Origin: Pontibacillus halophilus JSM 076056 = DSM 19796
Lineage (GTDB): Bacteria; Bacillota; Bacilli; Bacillales; BH030062
Direction of reading: 5' to 3'
DNA length: 64,000 nucleotides
Assembly (NCBI RefSeq): GCF_000425205.1
Contig: NZ_AULI01000005.1
Location: 124,001 to 188,000, forward strand
Positions 9,420 to 17,699 of this stretch are shown here, one piece after another (within the stretch, counting starts at the first letter, position 1; every line of letters starts with the position of its first letter). The notes beneath the pieces are model-generated. The model was not told the DNA's origin and made no database searches. It saw only the letters and a list, made by a program, of their open reading frames with translations. Position numbers and translations under genes: made by a program.

Positions 9420-9448
9420 TTGCGAACAGTGTACCATTATGGTATATT
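9420..9448 (+). promoter_or_regulatory. SigA-type promoter for rplS
   Basis: TTGCGA (9420-9425), a 17-base spacer and TATATT (9443-9448). The expected transcript start is near 9455, giving a leader of about 90 bases. The element closely resembles the rpsB promoter at 52993-53021 (same TTGCGAA and TATGGTATA segments). Confidence 0.75.
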
Positions 9449-9454
9449 ATAACT

Positions 9455-9546
9455 TGTGCTTAAGACATACTTAAGCTAATAATACGGTGTTCCGCTGTCA
9501 GGATTGTTCCAGACATGAGCATTTGTGGAGAAGGAGTGTGAATAAG
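9455..9546 (+). promoter_or_regulatory. Candidate L19 leader (autoregulatory 5' UTR of rplS)
   Basis: Between the promoter and the rplS start lies a structured leader. It opens with a perfect 7-bp hairpin, GCTTAAG (9458-9464) and CTTAAGC (9470-9476), loop ACATA. A GC-richer segment (9484-9530) follows before GAGAAGGAG. Leaders at this position in Firmicutes (L19 leader) are thought to let L19 repress its own synthesis. I recognise it by position and the hairpin, not by a covariance search. Confidence 0.55.
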
Positions 9547-9891
9547 ATGCAAAATCTTATCAATCAAGTAACACAAGATCAACTTAAAACTGATCTTCCT
9601 AAATTCAAAGCCGGTGACACGGTCAAAGTACACGTTAAAGTTGTAGAGGGTAACCGTGAGCGTATCCAGGTATTTGAAGGTGTTGTCATCAAACGTCGTG
9701 GCGGCGGAATCAGCGAAACATTCACTGTCCGTAAGATTTCTTTCGGAATCGGTGTTGAGCGTACATTCCCTGTACATTCCCCACGTCTAGATAAGATCGA
9801 AGTTGTTCGTCGTGGTAAAGTACGTCGTGCGAAACTTTACTACCTACGTAACCTACGTGGTAAAGCTGCGCGTATTAAAGAACTTCGCTAA
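9547..9891 (+). CDS. rplS: 50S ribosomal protein L19
   Basis: A 114-residue L19 protein at the 30S-50S interface. The start is ATG 9547 behind GAGAAGGAG; an open frame extends upstream to 9487, but it runs through the leader. Family motifs include [16 protein letters not shown] and [14 protein letters not shown], and the basic C-terminus [16 protein letters not shown] is intact. A terminator follows. Confidence 0.98.
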   Translation: MQNLINQVTQDQLKTDLPKFKAGDTVKVHVKVVEGNRERIQVFEGVVIKRRGGGISETFTVRKISFGIGVERTFPVHSPRLDKIEVVRRGKVRRAKLYYLRNLRGKAARIKELR

Positions 9892-9908
9892 TTGCAATGT
9901 GTTCAGGA

Positions 9909-9940
9909 GAGGAGCTTGATATTTGTCAGGCTCCTTTTTT
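9909..9940 (+). terminator. Terminator after rplS
   Basis: The stem 9910-9919 (AGGAGCTTGA) pairs with 9926-9935 with one wobble. The loop is TATTTG, and a run of six T follows. Confidence 0.85.
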
Positions 9941-9972
9941 GAATTATACATACTGTCTTGGAGGATGGTCAC

Positions 9973-10527
9973 ATGGCGCGGAAGAAGCAAGAATGGTTTG
10001 ACTGGATCAAGGCGATCGGCATAGCGGCTCTCCTTGCAATCGTCATCCGTATGTTTGTGTTTGCTCCAATTGTGGTGGATGGACCATCCATGCTTCCTAC
10101 GTTGGAAAATGGCGATCACATGATTGTAAATAAATTAAGTTATACATTCGGAGACCCTGAACGATTTGATGTTGTGGTGTTCCACGCAACAGAGAACAAA
10201 GACTATATTAAACGCGTGATTGGGCTTCCGGGTGAACACGTGGAATATGTAGAAGATACACTATATGTAAATGGACAGGCCGTGAATGAGCCTTACATTT
10301 CCGAACAAATAAACGCCCTTCCTAAAGGCAATAAGTATACGTTTGACTTTAATCTCGAGGAGTTACCGGGAGGATATGAAGAAATCCCTGATGGTCATGT
10401 CCTTGTGCTAGGCGATAATCGTGGAAACTCAACAGATAGTCGCATGCTTGGGCTCATTGAAGTAGAAGAGCTCGTAGGGGAAACGAGTTTTACTTATTGG
10501 CCACTTGGGCGAATTGGAATTCATTAA
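9973..10527 (+). CDS. sipS: Type I signal peptidase
   Basis: A 184-residue membrane-bound enzyme that removes signal peptides from exported proteins. The start is ATG 9973, 7 bases after GGAGGA. A single N-terminal membrane helix spans about residues 13-33. The catalytic serine is in DGPSMLPT (Ser39) and the lysine in YIKRVIGLPG (Lys80). The conserved box GDNRGNSTDSR lies near 147-157. The size fits the Bacillus SipS/SipT group. Which paralogue it is cannot be told, so the symbol is by type. It is followed by rbgA, an order common in Bacilli. Confidence 0.93.
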   Translation: MARKKQEWFDWIKAIGIAALLAIVIRMFVFAPIVVDGPSMLPTLENGDHMIVNKLSYTFGDPERFDVVVFHATENKDYIKRVIGLPGEHVEYVEDTLYVNGQAVNEPYISEQINALPKGNKYTFDFNLEELPGGYEEIPDGHVLVLGDNRGNSTDSRMLGLIEVEELVGETSFTYWPLGRIGIH

Positions 10528-10544
10528 ACTAGAAGGTGATGACC

Positions 10545-11405
10545 ATGACGATACAATGGTTTCCTGGACACATGGCGAAAGCCAAGCGTGAAGTACAGGA
10601 AAAGTTAAAACTCGTAGACTTTGTAATTGAACTGGTAGACGCAAGAGCTCCCTATTCATCACAAAATCCGATGCTCCATGAAGTTCTACAACAGAAATCT
10701 AAAATGGTTCTGTTAATGAAGAAAGATTTAGCGGATGAAGCGCGTACGGCTGAATGGATAGACTGGTACAAGGACCAAGGCATAGAAGCGGTTCCGGTCG
10801 ATGTTCAACAGCCAAACGATATTCAAAATGTGATTGCTACAGCTAAAGCATTAGGCGAAGAGAAGCTTGAGCGGATGAGAAAGAAAGGAATCAGACCGCG
10901 AGCATCCCGTGCTATGATTATCGGAATTCCGAATGTCGGGAAATCCACCTTAATCAACCGTCTTGCGAAGAAGAAGATTGCCAAGACAGGAGATAAACCA
11001 GGGGTCACAAAGAATCAGCAATGGATCAAGGTGAAGAAAGACTTCGAGCTTCTTGATACACCAGGAATTCTTTGGCCAAAGTTTGAGAGCCAGGAAGTTG
11101 GGTATCGACTAGCTACCATTGGAACAATTAAAGACCAAATCCTTCCGTTTGAGGATGTGGCAGCAAGGTTGATCCAATACATGCAAGCCTATTACCCGGT
11201 TGTTCTCAACGAGCGCTTTGGTGTTAGTGCCGACCAGGATGATATGGGCGAGATTTTCGAGATCATTGGACGGAAACGGGGTTGTCTTGAAAGTGGCGGA
11301 CGAGTCAATTTTGAGAAGGTTGCTGACGTTGTCATTCATGATATGCGTTCAGGCAAATTGGGACGCATGACTATGGAAACCCCTCATATGATCGATTTAC
11401 AATAA
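10545..11405 (+). CDS. rbgA: Ribosome biogenesis GTPase RbgA (YlqF)
   Basis: A 286-residue circularly permuted GTPase that acts late in 50S assembly, around L16 incorporation. The G motifs occur in the permuted order: the G4-like MKKD near 63, then G1 GIPNVGKST near 128, then G3 DTPG near 172. The N-terminus MTIQWFPGHMAKAKRE is the family hallmark, which fixes the start at ATG 10545 behind AGAAGGTG rather than the GTG or ATG a few bases earlier. It lies 17 bases after sipS and ends in a terminator that overlaps its stop codon. Confidence 0.97.
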   Translation: MTIQWFPGHMAKAKREVQEKLKLVDFVIELVDARAPYSSQNPMLHEVLQQKSKMVLLMKKDLADEARTAEWIDWYKDQGIEAVPVDVQQPNDIQNVIATAKALGEEKLERMRKKGIRPRASRAMIIGIPNVGKSTLINRLAKKKIAKTGDKPGVTKNQQWIKVKKDFELLDTPGILWPKFESQEVGYRLATIGTIKDQILPFEDVAARLIQYMQAYYPVVLNERFGVSADQDDMGEIFEIIGRKRGCLESGGRVNFEKVADVVIHDMRSGKLGRMTMETPHMIDLQ

Positions 11406-11435
11406 AGGTATCCGACTCGGGTACCTTTATTTTTT
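11404..11435 (+). terminator. Terminator overlapping the rbgA stop codon
   Basis: The stem AAAGGTATCC (11404-11413) pairs with GGGTACCTTT (11419-11428) through one wobble, and a T-rich tail follows. The stem begins inside the TAA stop. Confidence 0.8.
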
Positions 11436-11473
11436 CGTAGTAAGACCGATATAAAGGACAAGGAGTTAAGTCA

Positions 11474-12244
11474 ATGAAACAAACTATTCAACAAATTAAA
11501 GAGCGGCTTAATGGGGAAGACCTTACGACTGAAGAGGTAGAACTTTATCGTCAAGATACGAGAAAAGGCGTCCAAAAAGCCGTCGTACAATATGAGAAAC
11601 GCGTTCAAGAGTTTGTTCGTTTAGAAGAACAGTTCTACGAAATGAAGCAGTTTGAGCGTAAACATCAACAATCTGGCTATACGTACATAGCTGGAATTGA
11701 CGAAGCAGGAAGAGGTCCTCTAGCTGGTCCTGTTGTGGCTGGAGCGGTCATTTTACCTGATGATTTTTATTTACCAGGTTTAAATGATTCGAAACAGTTG
11801 TCAGAGGCAAAGCGAGAGTATTATTTCGACTATATCAATGAACATGCATGTGCAACAGGTGTTGGAGTAGTGTCGAGTAAGGAAATTGATGAATGGAATA
11901 TCTATGAAGCAACGAAAGTCGCCATGATGCGCGCAATTGGAGAATTGGAAGTAGCACCAGATATGCTTCTCATTGATGCGATGAAGCTACCAGAGGCCAA
12001 CCTCCCTTACGAAGCTATAACGAAAGGGGATGCACGAAGTGTTTCCATTGCGGCTGCGAGTGTAATTGCTAAAGTCACAAGAGATCGCTACATGAAGAAA
12101 CTTGGTGAGCAATATCCAGACTATCAGTTCGAGAAGAACATGGGCTATGGCACAAAAGCTCATTTGGAAGCGATAGAGCGTGTGGGGACACTTCAAGAAC
12201 ATCGTCATACCTTTGCCCCAATCAAGCGTACAGGAGCGTTCTAA
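11474..12244 (+). CDS. rnhB: Ribonuclease HII
   Basis: A 256-residue enzyme that cuts RNA in RNA-DNA hybrids, including single ribonucleotides misplaced in DNA. The catalytic start GIDEAGRGPLAGP has Asp76 and Glu77. Further acidic residues lie in IDAMKL near 168 and the SIAAASVIAKVTRD region. The extra 70-residue helical N-terminus is typical of Bacillus RnhB. The start follows AAGGAG. It lies 14 bases before ylqG, with which it probably forms a unit. Confidence 0.96.
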   Translation: MKQTIQQIKERLNGEDLTTEEVELYRQDTRKGVQKAVVQYEKRVQEFVRLEEQFYEMKQFERKHQQSGYTYIAGIDEAGRGPLAGPVVAGAVILPDDFYLPGLNDSKQLSEAKREYYFDYINEHACATGVGVVSSKEIDEWNIYEATKVAMMRAIGELEVAPDMLLIDAMKLPEANLPYEAITKGDARSVSIAAASVIAKVTRDRYMKKLGEQYPDYQFEKNMGYGTKAHLEAIERVGTLQEHRHTFAPIKRTGAF

Positions 12245-12258
12245 GAGGAGGAGAAACA

Positions 12259-14058
12259 ATGATTAGTAAGACGGCTGCTCAAGTCATGGAGGCCTTAAGG
12301 CCAGCTCAGACCCAGTCTAAACCACTCATGAACTTAAAAACAGGTCAATTTATTGAGGCGAAGGTTGTTAAATTGTACCCTGGACAACGGGCTGACATCA
12401 TGGTTGGAACAGAGCGCCTTCATGCTCAGCTTGAGGCAGCGTTAGACGTTCAGAAACGCTACCTTTTTCAAGTGAAACAAGACGCACCAACACCTCAGCT
12501 GAACGTCATTACGTCAACATCCGCTGCCTCCCCTGCGAAAGAGTTGCTTCAACAGCTTCACACGACGTCTAGCGCGCGGAAAGAACAGTTTGTCCAAACG
12601 TTATTAAACCATCAAGTCCCAATAAATGCTAAAGAGGTGAATAGAGCCTTAACCATCCTCGACCAGGAAGGCTTTACAGCAAAGGGGAAAGAAGCAATGA
12701 CTACGCTGTTGACTCGAAAACTCCCTGTCACAGAAGGGGTATTTCAAGCTCTGCTTACAAGAGTGAAAGGGGAAGGAGCCACTCCTTCTATGACCTCACA
12801 AGTTCAACAGCTCCATTCCTCATCTAGCCAACCCTTACAACAATTGCTTCACCAACTTTCCGGACGCACGACCCACGAAATTCCTCGTGTAGTGACTGCT
12901 GCGTTAACTGGTACTCATTCGGATGAGGCTCTTTCACTATTGCAAAAGGTCAATTTAATTCCGAAAGAAGGCGGACGAGAAGCTGTAAAATCTTACGTGC
13001 AACACCTTAGTCGCAACGTAGAAAGTGGAAATCAAATCTCTGCTGTGATGAAGGAGGCTGTGAGTAAGCAACTTCCTTTTACGAACAAAGGGAGTCAGCA
13101 ACTCGCATTGTGGGCTAATGGGGTCGAGCGTTTACAAGAGAACACTTCTTCTTCTCTGAAAGAAGGCATGATTAAATTAACCAATGTATTGCTCCAACCG
13201 AGCACGTTAATGAAGCTTGAAGGGGCATTCCCTTCTGTTCCGGTACGTGAGAACTTAACAACCTTAGCGAAGGCGCTACAGAATGAAACGCCTCTACAGG
13301 AATCGGTACGCACTGAACTTGTTCAATTTGGACGCGCTCTACGGAATGAGCTTTCCGAACAATTAACAAAGCAAGAGATCAAATTAGCCTTACAATGGAT
13401 TGCATCAGCAGAATCTTCTGCACCACTTGGTAAGGAAGGGGCTTTGGCTAAGTTGAAGTCCGCGTTTTTATTCAGTGGGTTCGACCATGAATTTGAAGCT
13501 TCAAAAGCAACAGACCCTATGAAAGCACCTCAAGCAGATTCTTCTGTGAAAGCTGCTCTTCTTTATGCACTCCAAGAGAATGGGGGAGCTAACGGGGAGC
13601 GTATCCAGTCTTTACTTCATCAAGTAACAGGTATGCAACTTTCTCTACAAGAACAGCATGTATCTACTCATATGCACGTTCAGTTCCCAGGGGAGTGGTT
13701 AGGGTTAACAGAAGACGTGGAGTTTGATGTTGAGGGACGGAAGAAAGAAGATGGAACAATTGATCCCGATTATTGCCACATTCTGTTCTATTTGCATCTT
13801 GATCAACTGAAAGAGACCGTTGTGGATATGCACGTACAAAATCGAACAGTTCGTTTGAATATATACGTGTCAAACGAAGCTCCATCTCAACAGATAGAGC
13901 CGCTTAAAGAGACGCTGAAAAATGGTCTTCATGACCTCGGTTATACGTTGTCTGGAGTTCTCATCAAGCCGGTTGAATCGAGTGCAGAAGCAGCAGGGCG
14001 TCAAGAACAAAAGAGACCATTTGCAAAGAGAGAAGGAGGACTCGATTTTCGCATATGA
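12259..14058 (+). CDS. ylqG: YlqG-like protein with a FliK-like C-terminal domain
   Basis: A 599-residue protein of unknown function, first gene of a pair with ylqH. Residues 1-75 include a small beta-rich segment (TGQFIEAKVVKLYPGQ). The middle (about 80-420) is Gln/Ser/Thr-rich and helical, with low sequence constraint. Residues about 470-585 resemble the hook-length-control (Flg_hook) C-terminal domain, including WLGLTEDVEFDVEG, the strand VRLNIYVSNE and GLHDLGYTLSGV. The general layout (long variable region, then compact domain) is that of FliK, yet a true fliK lies at 31174. No signal peptide is seen. An AGAGGAGG site precedes the start. Function is inferred only from resemblance and from the neighbour ylqH. 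Confidence 0.75.
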   Translation: MISKTAAQVMEALRPAQTQSKPLMNLKTGQFIEAKVVKLYPGQRADIMVGTERLHAQLEAALDVQKRYLFQVKQDAPTPQLNVITSTSAASPAKELLQQLHTTSSARKEQFVQTLLNHQVPINAKEVNRALTILDQEGFTAKGKEAMTTLLTRKLPVTEGVFQALLTRVKGEGATPSMTSQVQQLHSSSSQPLQQLLHQLSGRTTHEIPRVVTAALTGTHSDEALSLLQKVNLIPKEGGREAVKSYVQHLSRNVESGNQISAVMKEAVSKQLPFTNKGSQQLALWANGVERLQENTSSSLKEGMIKLTNVLLQPSTLMKLEGAFPSVPVRENLTTLAKALQNETPLQESVRTELVQFGRALRNELSEQLTKQEIKLALQWIASAESSAPLGKEGALAKLKSAFLFSGFDHEFEASKATDPMKAPQADSSVKAALLYALQENGGANGERIQSLLHQVTGMQLSLQEQHVSTHMHVQFPGEWLGLTEDVEFDVEGRKKEDGTIDPDYCHILFYLHLDQLKETVVDMHVQNRTVRLNIYVSNEAPSQQIEPLKETLKNGLHDLGYTLSGVLIKPVESSAEAAGRQEQKRPFAKREGGLDFRI

Positions 14059-14321
14059 GGGATGAGAAGAGAAAATCAGCAGTAGCTCTGAATTATGAGG
14101 AAGGCACGGACGCGCCTAAAGTGGTTGCAAAGGGACATGGGCATGTAGCAGACTCTATTTTAGAACGAGCGAATGCTCATCATGTTCCTATTCAAGAAGA
14201 TGCCTCCTTAGTCGAATTGCTGAGTCAATTGGATATTAATGAAACAATCCCCGAGGAACTTTATCAAGCGGTAGCTGAAGTATTTGCCTTCGTCTATCGC
14301 TTAGACAAAGGAGCAAAGTAA
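14055..14321 (+). CDS. ylqH: YlqH, stand-alone FlhB C-terminal-domain-like protein
   Basis: An 88-residue protein that aligns with the part of FlhB lying after its NPTH self-cleavage site. Compare VALNYEEGTDAPKVVAKG here with IAIKYDEKKADAPYVVAKG in the flhB product of this window, and ELYQAVAEVFAFVYRL with QFYQAVAEVLAYVYRV. There is no membrane part and no NPTH motif. It overlaps ylqG by 4 bases (ATGA), so the two are translationally coupled. In FlhB this fragment sets export substrate specificity together with FliK. A matching role for YlqH with YlqG is inference. Confidence 0.85.
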   Translation: MRDEKRKSAVALNYEEGTDAPKVVAKGHGHVADSILERANAHHVPIQEDASLVELLSQLDINETIPEELYQAVAEVFAFVYRLDKGAK

Positions 14322-14336
14322 AATTTATATATAGAA

Positions 14337-14363
14337 TAAGCCCCGCAATGTGGGGCTCTTTTC
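14337..14363 (+). terminator. Terminator after ylqH
   Basis: The stem AGCCCC (14339-14344) pairs with GGGGCT (14352-14357), and CTTTTC follows. The stem is short but GC-rich, and the T-run is weak. Confidence 0.65.
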
Positions 14364-14404
14364 TTAACTATTTGAAGATTTTCTTTATTCTTAATAACAA
14401 TTTG

Positions 14405-14434
14405 TGGACAATTCTTCACAATCTTTTATACAAT
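14405..14434 (+). promoter_or_regulatory. Candidate SigA promoter for sucCD
   Basis: TGGACA (14405-14410) and TACAAT (14429-14434) are spaced 18 bases apart, about 35 bases before the sucC start. An overlapping reading with TATACA at 14427 (16-base spacer) is also possible. Confidence 0.5.
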
Positions 14435-14469
14435 GGTCATGCAGTGACAAAATGATGGGAGGATGAAAC

Positions 14470-15630
14470 ATGAACATTCATGAGTATCAGGGGAAAGAAG
14501 TGTTACGTAGCTACAATGTAGCGGTGCCGAATGGTAAAGTGGCCTATTCCGTTGACGAAGCTGTCGAGGCAGCGAAGGGGTTAGGTTCTGATGTAACCGT
14601 AGTAAAAGCGCAAATTCACGCAGGTGGCCGTGGGAAAGCAGGCGGCGTAAAGATTGCAAAGAGCCTTGATGATGTACGTACATATGCGGACGAGTTGCTT
14701 GGGAGTACTCTAGTAACCCATCAAACAGGTCCTGAAGGGAAAGAAGTTAAGCGCTTACTCATAGAGGAAGGTTGCGATATTCAGAAAGAATATTACATCG
14801 GTCTTGTTCTTGACCGTGCTACCTCCCGCGTAACGATGATGGGGTCTGAAGAAGGTGGTACTGAAATTGAAGAAGTGGCTGCTGCAACCCCGGAGAAAAT
14901 ATTTAGAGAGGTCGTCGATCCGGTTGTAGGACTAACTCCGTTCCAAGCAAGAAGACTGGCATTCAATATGAATATACCAGATGCGCTTCTAGGGAAAGCG
15001 GTTAAATTTATGCTCGGACTCTACGATGTATTCGTTGAGAAAGACTGCTCCATCGCGGAAATCAACCCGCTCGTTACAACAGGTGATGGACAAGTCATGG
15101 CGCTTGATGCGAAATTGAACTTTGATGATAACGCTTTATATCGCCAGAAGGAGATTGCTGACCTTCGTGACCTAGACGAAGAAGATACGAAGGAAATTGA
15201 AGCTTCAAAGTATGACCTAAGTTACATCGCGCTAGATGGAAATATTGGTTGTATGGTAAATGGGGCAGGTCTTGCTATGGCAACTATGGACACGATTAAG
15301 CACTATGGCGGAGAACCCGCGAACTTCCTTGATGTAGGGGGAGGCGCAACGACTGAGAAAGTAACTGAAGCCTTTAAAATTATTTTATCTGATTCAAGCG
15401 TGAAGGGAATCCTCGTAAATATATTCGGAGGAATCATGCGTTGTGATGTAATTGCTGAAGGAGTTGTCGAGGCTACTAAACAAGTAGGCTTAGAGATTCC
15501 ACTTGTTGTTCGTCTAGAAGGTACAAACGTACAACAGGGGAAAGAAATACTAGATTCATCAGGCTTAAATATTGAATCCTCTGAATCTATGGCAGAAGCA
15601 GCTCAAAAAATTGTTGAATTAGTAAAATAA
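14470..15630 (+). CDS. sucC: Succinyl-CoA synthetase (ADP-forming), beta subunit
   Basis: A 386-residue subunit of the TCA-cycle enzyme that converts succinyl-CoA to succinate with ATP formation. An ATP-grasp fold fills the N-terminal two thirds; the start [15 protein letters not shown] and the loop [16 protein letters not shown] are typical. The C-terminal CoA-ligase domain has the phosphohistidine-facing loop [10 protein letters not shown] near 321. Length is the family norm. It starts behind GGGAGGATG and precedes sucD by 16 bases. Confidence 0.98.
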   Translation: MNIHEYQGKEVLRSYNVAVPNGKVAYSVDEAVEAAKGLGSDVTVVKAQIHAGGRGKAGGVKIAKSLDDVRTYADELLGSTLVTHQTGPEGKEVKRLLIEEGCDIQKEYYIGLVLDRATSRVTMMGSEEGGTEIEEVAAATPEKIFREVVDPVVGLTPFQARRLAFNMNIPDALLGKAVKFMLGLYDVFVEKDCSIAEINPLVTTGDGQVMALDAKLNFDDNALYRQKEIADLRDLDEEDTKEIEASKYDLSYIALDGNIGCMVNGAGLAMATMDTIKHYGGEPANFLDVGGGATTEKVTEAFKIILSDSSVKGILVNIFGGIMRCDVIAEGVVEATKQVGLEIPLVVRLEGTNVQQGKEILDSSGLNIESSESMAEAAQKIVELVK

Positions 15631-15646
15631 GAAAGGGCGGACAAAA

Positions 15647-16549
15647 ATGAGTATTTATATTAACAAAGACACAAAAGTCATTGTACAAGGAATTACTGGG
15701 TCTACAGCCCTTTTCCATACAAAGCAAATGCTTGAGTACGGCACCCAAATCGTAGGCGGCGTAACGCCGAAGAAGGGTGGAACAGAAGTTGAGGGAGTAC
15801 CTGTATTTAATACGGTTGCAGAAGCAGCTGAAGCAACAGGTGCAACCGTTTCAGTCATCTACGTGCCTGCAGCGTTTGCAGCAGATGCGATTATGGAAGC
15901 GGTCGATGCTGAATTAGATCTTGCAATCTGTATTACTGAACACATTCCTGTTCTAGATATGGTAAAGGTTCGTCGCTATATGGAAGGCAAGAAGACACGT
16001 CTTGTAGGTCCGAACTGCCCAGGTGTCATTACGCCTGAAGAGTGTAAGATTGGCATTATGCCTGGCTATATCCACAAGAAAGGGCATATTGGTGTTGTCT
16101 CTAGAAGTGGAACATTAACGTATGAAGCCGTGCATCAGTTATCTGAGGCGGGAATTGGTCAGTCTACTGCTGTTGGAATTGGTGGAGACCCTGTAAATGG
16201 AACAAACTTTATCGACGTTCTTCAAGCGTTCCAAGACGACCCAGATACGTATGGTGTGATTATGATTGGTGAAATAGGTGGTACAGCTGAGGAAGAGGCT
16301 GCTCAATTTGTGAAAGAAAACATGACGAAACCTGTCGTAGGGTTTATTGGTGGTCGAACTGCCCCTCCCGGTAAACGTATGGGGCATGCCGGTGCAATTA
16401 TTTCAGGCGGTAAAGGGACTGCAGAAGAGAAAATCAGCGTCATGAATGAATGTGGTATTGAAGTAGCGGACACCCCGGCAGTCATGGGTGAAACGTTAAT
16501 TAATGTACTGAAAGAAAATAATCTATACGACAAATGCAAAACTCATTAA
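15647..16549 (+). CDS. sucD: Succinyl-CoA synthetase (ADP-forming), alpha subunit
   Basis: A 300-residue alpha subunit that binds CoA and carries the phosphorylated histidine. The N-terminal Rossmann loop [12 protein letters not shown] and the CoA-site stretch [11 protein letters not shown] are present. The active-site histidine is in [11 protein letters not shown] (His247). It forms an operon with sucC, and a strong terminator follows. Confidence 0.98.
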   Translation: MSIYINKDTKVIVQGITGSTALFHTKQMLEYGTQIVGGVTPKKGGTEVEGVPVFNTVAEAAEATGATVSVIYVPAAFAADAIMEAVDAELDLAICITEHIPVLDMVKVRRYMEGKKTRLVGPNCPGVITPEECKIGIMPGYIHKKGHIGVVSRSGTLTYEAVHQLSEAGIGQSTAVGIGGDPVNGTNFIDVLQAFQDDPDTYGVIMIGEIGGTAEEEAAQFVKENMTKPVVGFIGGRTAPPGKRMGHAGAIISGGKGTAEEKISVMNECGIEVADTPAVMGETLINVLKENNLYDKCKTH

Positions 16550-16561
16550 ATTCTTTCCTAT

Positions 16562-16596
16562 AAAGAAGCCTTTGTGTTTACAAGGGCTTCTTTACT
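16562..16596 (+). terminator. Terminator after sucD
   Basis: A 13-bp stem (16562-16574 with 16581-16593) contains one G-T wobble, with loop TGTTTA. The T-run is short (CTTTA), so its strength rests on the long stem. Confidence 0.75.
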
Positions 16597-16645
16597 ACTA
16601 TCTACTAAAATGATGATGTAAGAGATGAAGAGAGAAGGTTGATCG

Positions 16646-17524
16646 ATGACTACTGCTTTTGCTCTCCGCTTGGCACACCTCCACGCTATTTTATATCGTA
16701 GACGTCCGCTCATTAGAACCATCCTTAATCAAAATCCTTCATTATTAAGGTTGTATGAGACTAGTAGAAGAGAATGGGTAAATGACTATGGAATCCATGC
16801 AAAGGTCGCTGATTTACTCTTCCAACAGTTGCATAACCCTGAGCTCTACTATCAGGTGCTGAAAGATGTGCGTGCCTATACTTTTATCCATGAAGGAGAA
16901 GACCGCTATCCACACCTACTTCGCCAAATTCCAGATGCCCCGCCTGTGTTATACGCGATGGGAGATGTGACCTTGTTAAAGTACCATCCTTCATTAAGTA
17001 TAGTAGGAACACGAACACCATCGAACATGGCCTCTAGAAAACTCGATACGGTGCTGCTTCCTCTTGCTAAAGAGAAATGGTTATTTGTAAGTGGAATGGC
17101 TAGAGGAATTGATCGTATGGTCCACGAAATGGCCATTGAGAACAACACAAGCACGATTGGAGTACTTGCATTTGGTCTCAATCACTGCTATCCTCATGAA
17201 AATTGGACCTTGCAGAAATTTATAGGGGAAAATCATTTATTGTTAAGTGAATACCCTCCCTCAATCCCTCCTGAGAAGTGGCACTTTCCAGAGAGAAATC
17301 GAATCATAAGTGGTTTAACCTATGGTACGCTCGTAGTGGAAGCGAGAAATAAAAGCGGCTCATTAATTACTGCTGACCAAGCATTAGAGCAGAATCGTGA
17401 AGTATTTGCGATTCCGGGAGAAATTTGGAGCGAGCAATGTGCAGGTTGTTTAGCGCTCATTCAGCAAGGCGCGAAGATGGTGCAAAAGCCTCAGCACATC
17501 ATAGAAGATTGGAAAATCATGTAG
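16646..17524 (+). CDS. dprA: DNA processing protein DprA (Smf)
   Basis: A 292-residue protein that protects incoming single-stranded DNA in transformation and loads RecA. The extended Rossmann fold is clear: SIVGTRTPS near 113, SGMARGIDRMVHEMA near 149, FGLNHCYPHEN near 175, PERNRIISGL near 217 and VVEARNKSGSLITADQA near 231. The length (B. subtilis about 297) suggests an intact gene. This family has no strict tie to natural competence. No convincing terminator is seen between it and the topA promoter. Confidence 0.94.
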   Translation: MTTAFALRLAHLHAILYRRRPLIRTILNQNPSLLRLYETSRREWVNDYGIHAKVADLLFQQLHNPELYYQVLKDVRAYTFIHEGEDRYPHLLRQIPDAPPVLYAMGDVTLLKYHPSLSIVGTRTPSNMASRKLDTVLLPLAKEKWLFVSGMARGIDRMVHEMAIENNTSTIGVLAFGLNHCYPHENWTLQKFIGENHLLLSEYPPSIPPEKWHFPERNRIISGLTYGTLVVEARNKSGSLITADQALEQNREVFAIPGEIWSEQCAGCLALIQQGAKMVQKPQHIIEDWKIM

Positions 17525-17598
17525 GAAAGATAAAGTCGATAGATGTCGCAAATTCTTTTTGTTCCTTTGGTTAAATCCTCCAAATGTAAAATTGGCGT

Positions 17599-17627
17599 TT
17601 GACAAAGCGCAAAGATGTATTTAATAA
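17599..17627 (+). promoter_or_regulatory. SigA-type promoter for topA
   Basis: TTGACA (17599-17604), a 17-base spacer and TAATAA (17622-17627). It leaves a leader of about 65 bases before topA. Confidence 0.7.
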
Positions 17628-17699
17628 TAGGGAAGATTTTAAAAGTGTATAAACGTTTTCATAATACAGTAGATTTACCTCATGTCTGGAGGATTGTTT

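Noticed and set aside
9487-9546. 20-codon N-terminal extension of rplS
   Set aside because: The open frame passes through the leader RNA. GAGAAGGAG and the L19 N-terminus place the start at 9547.
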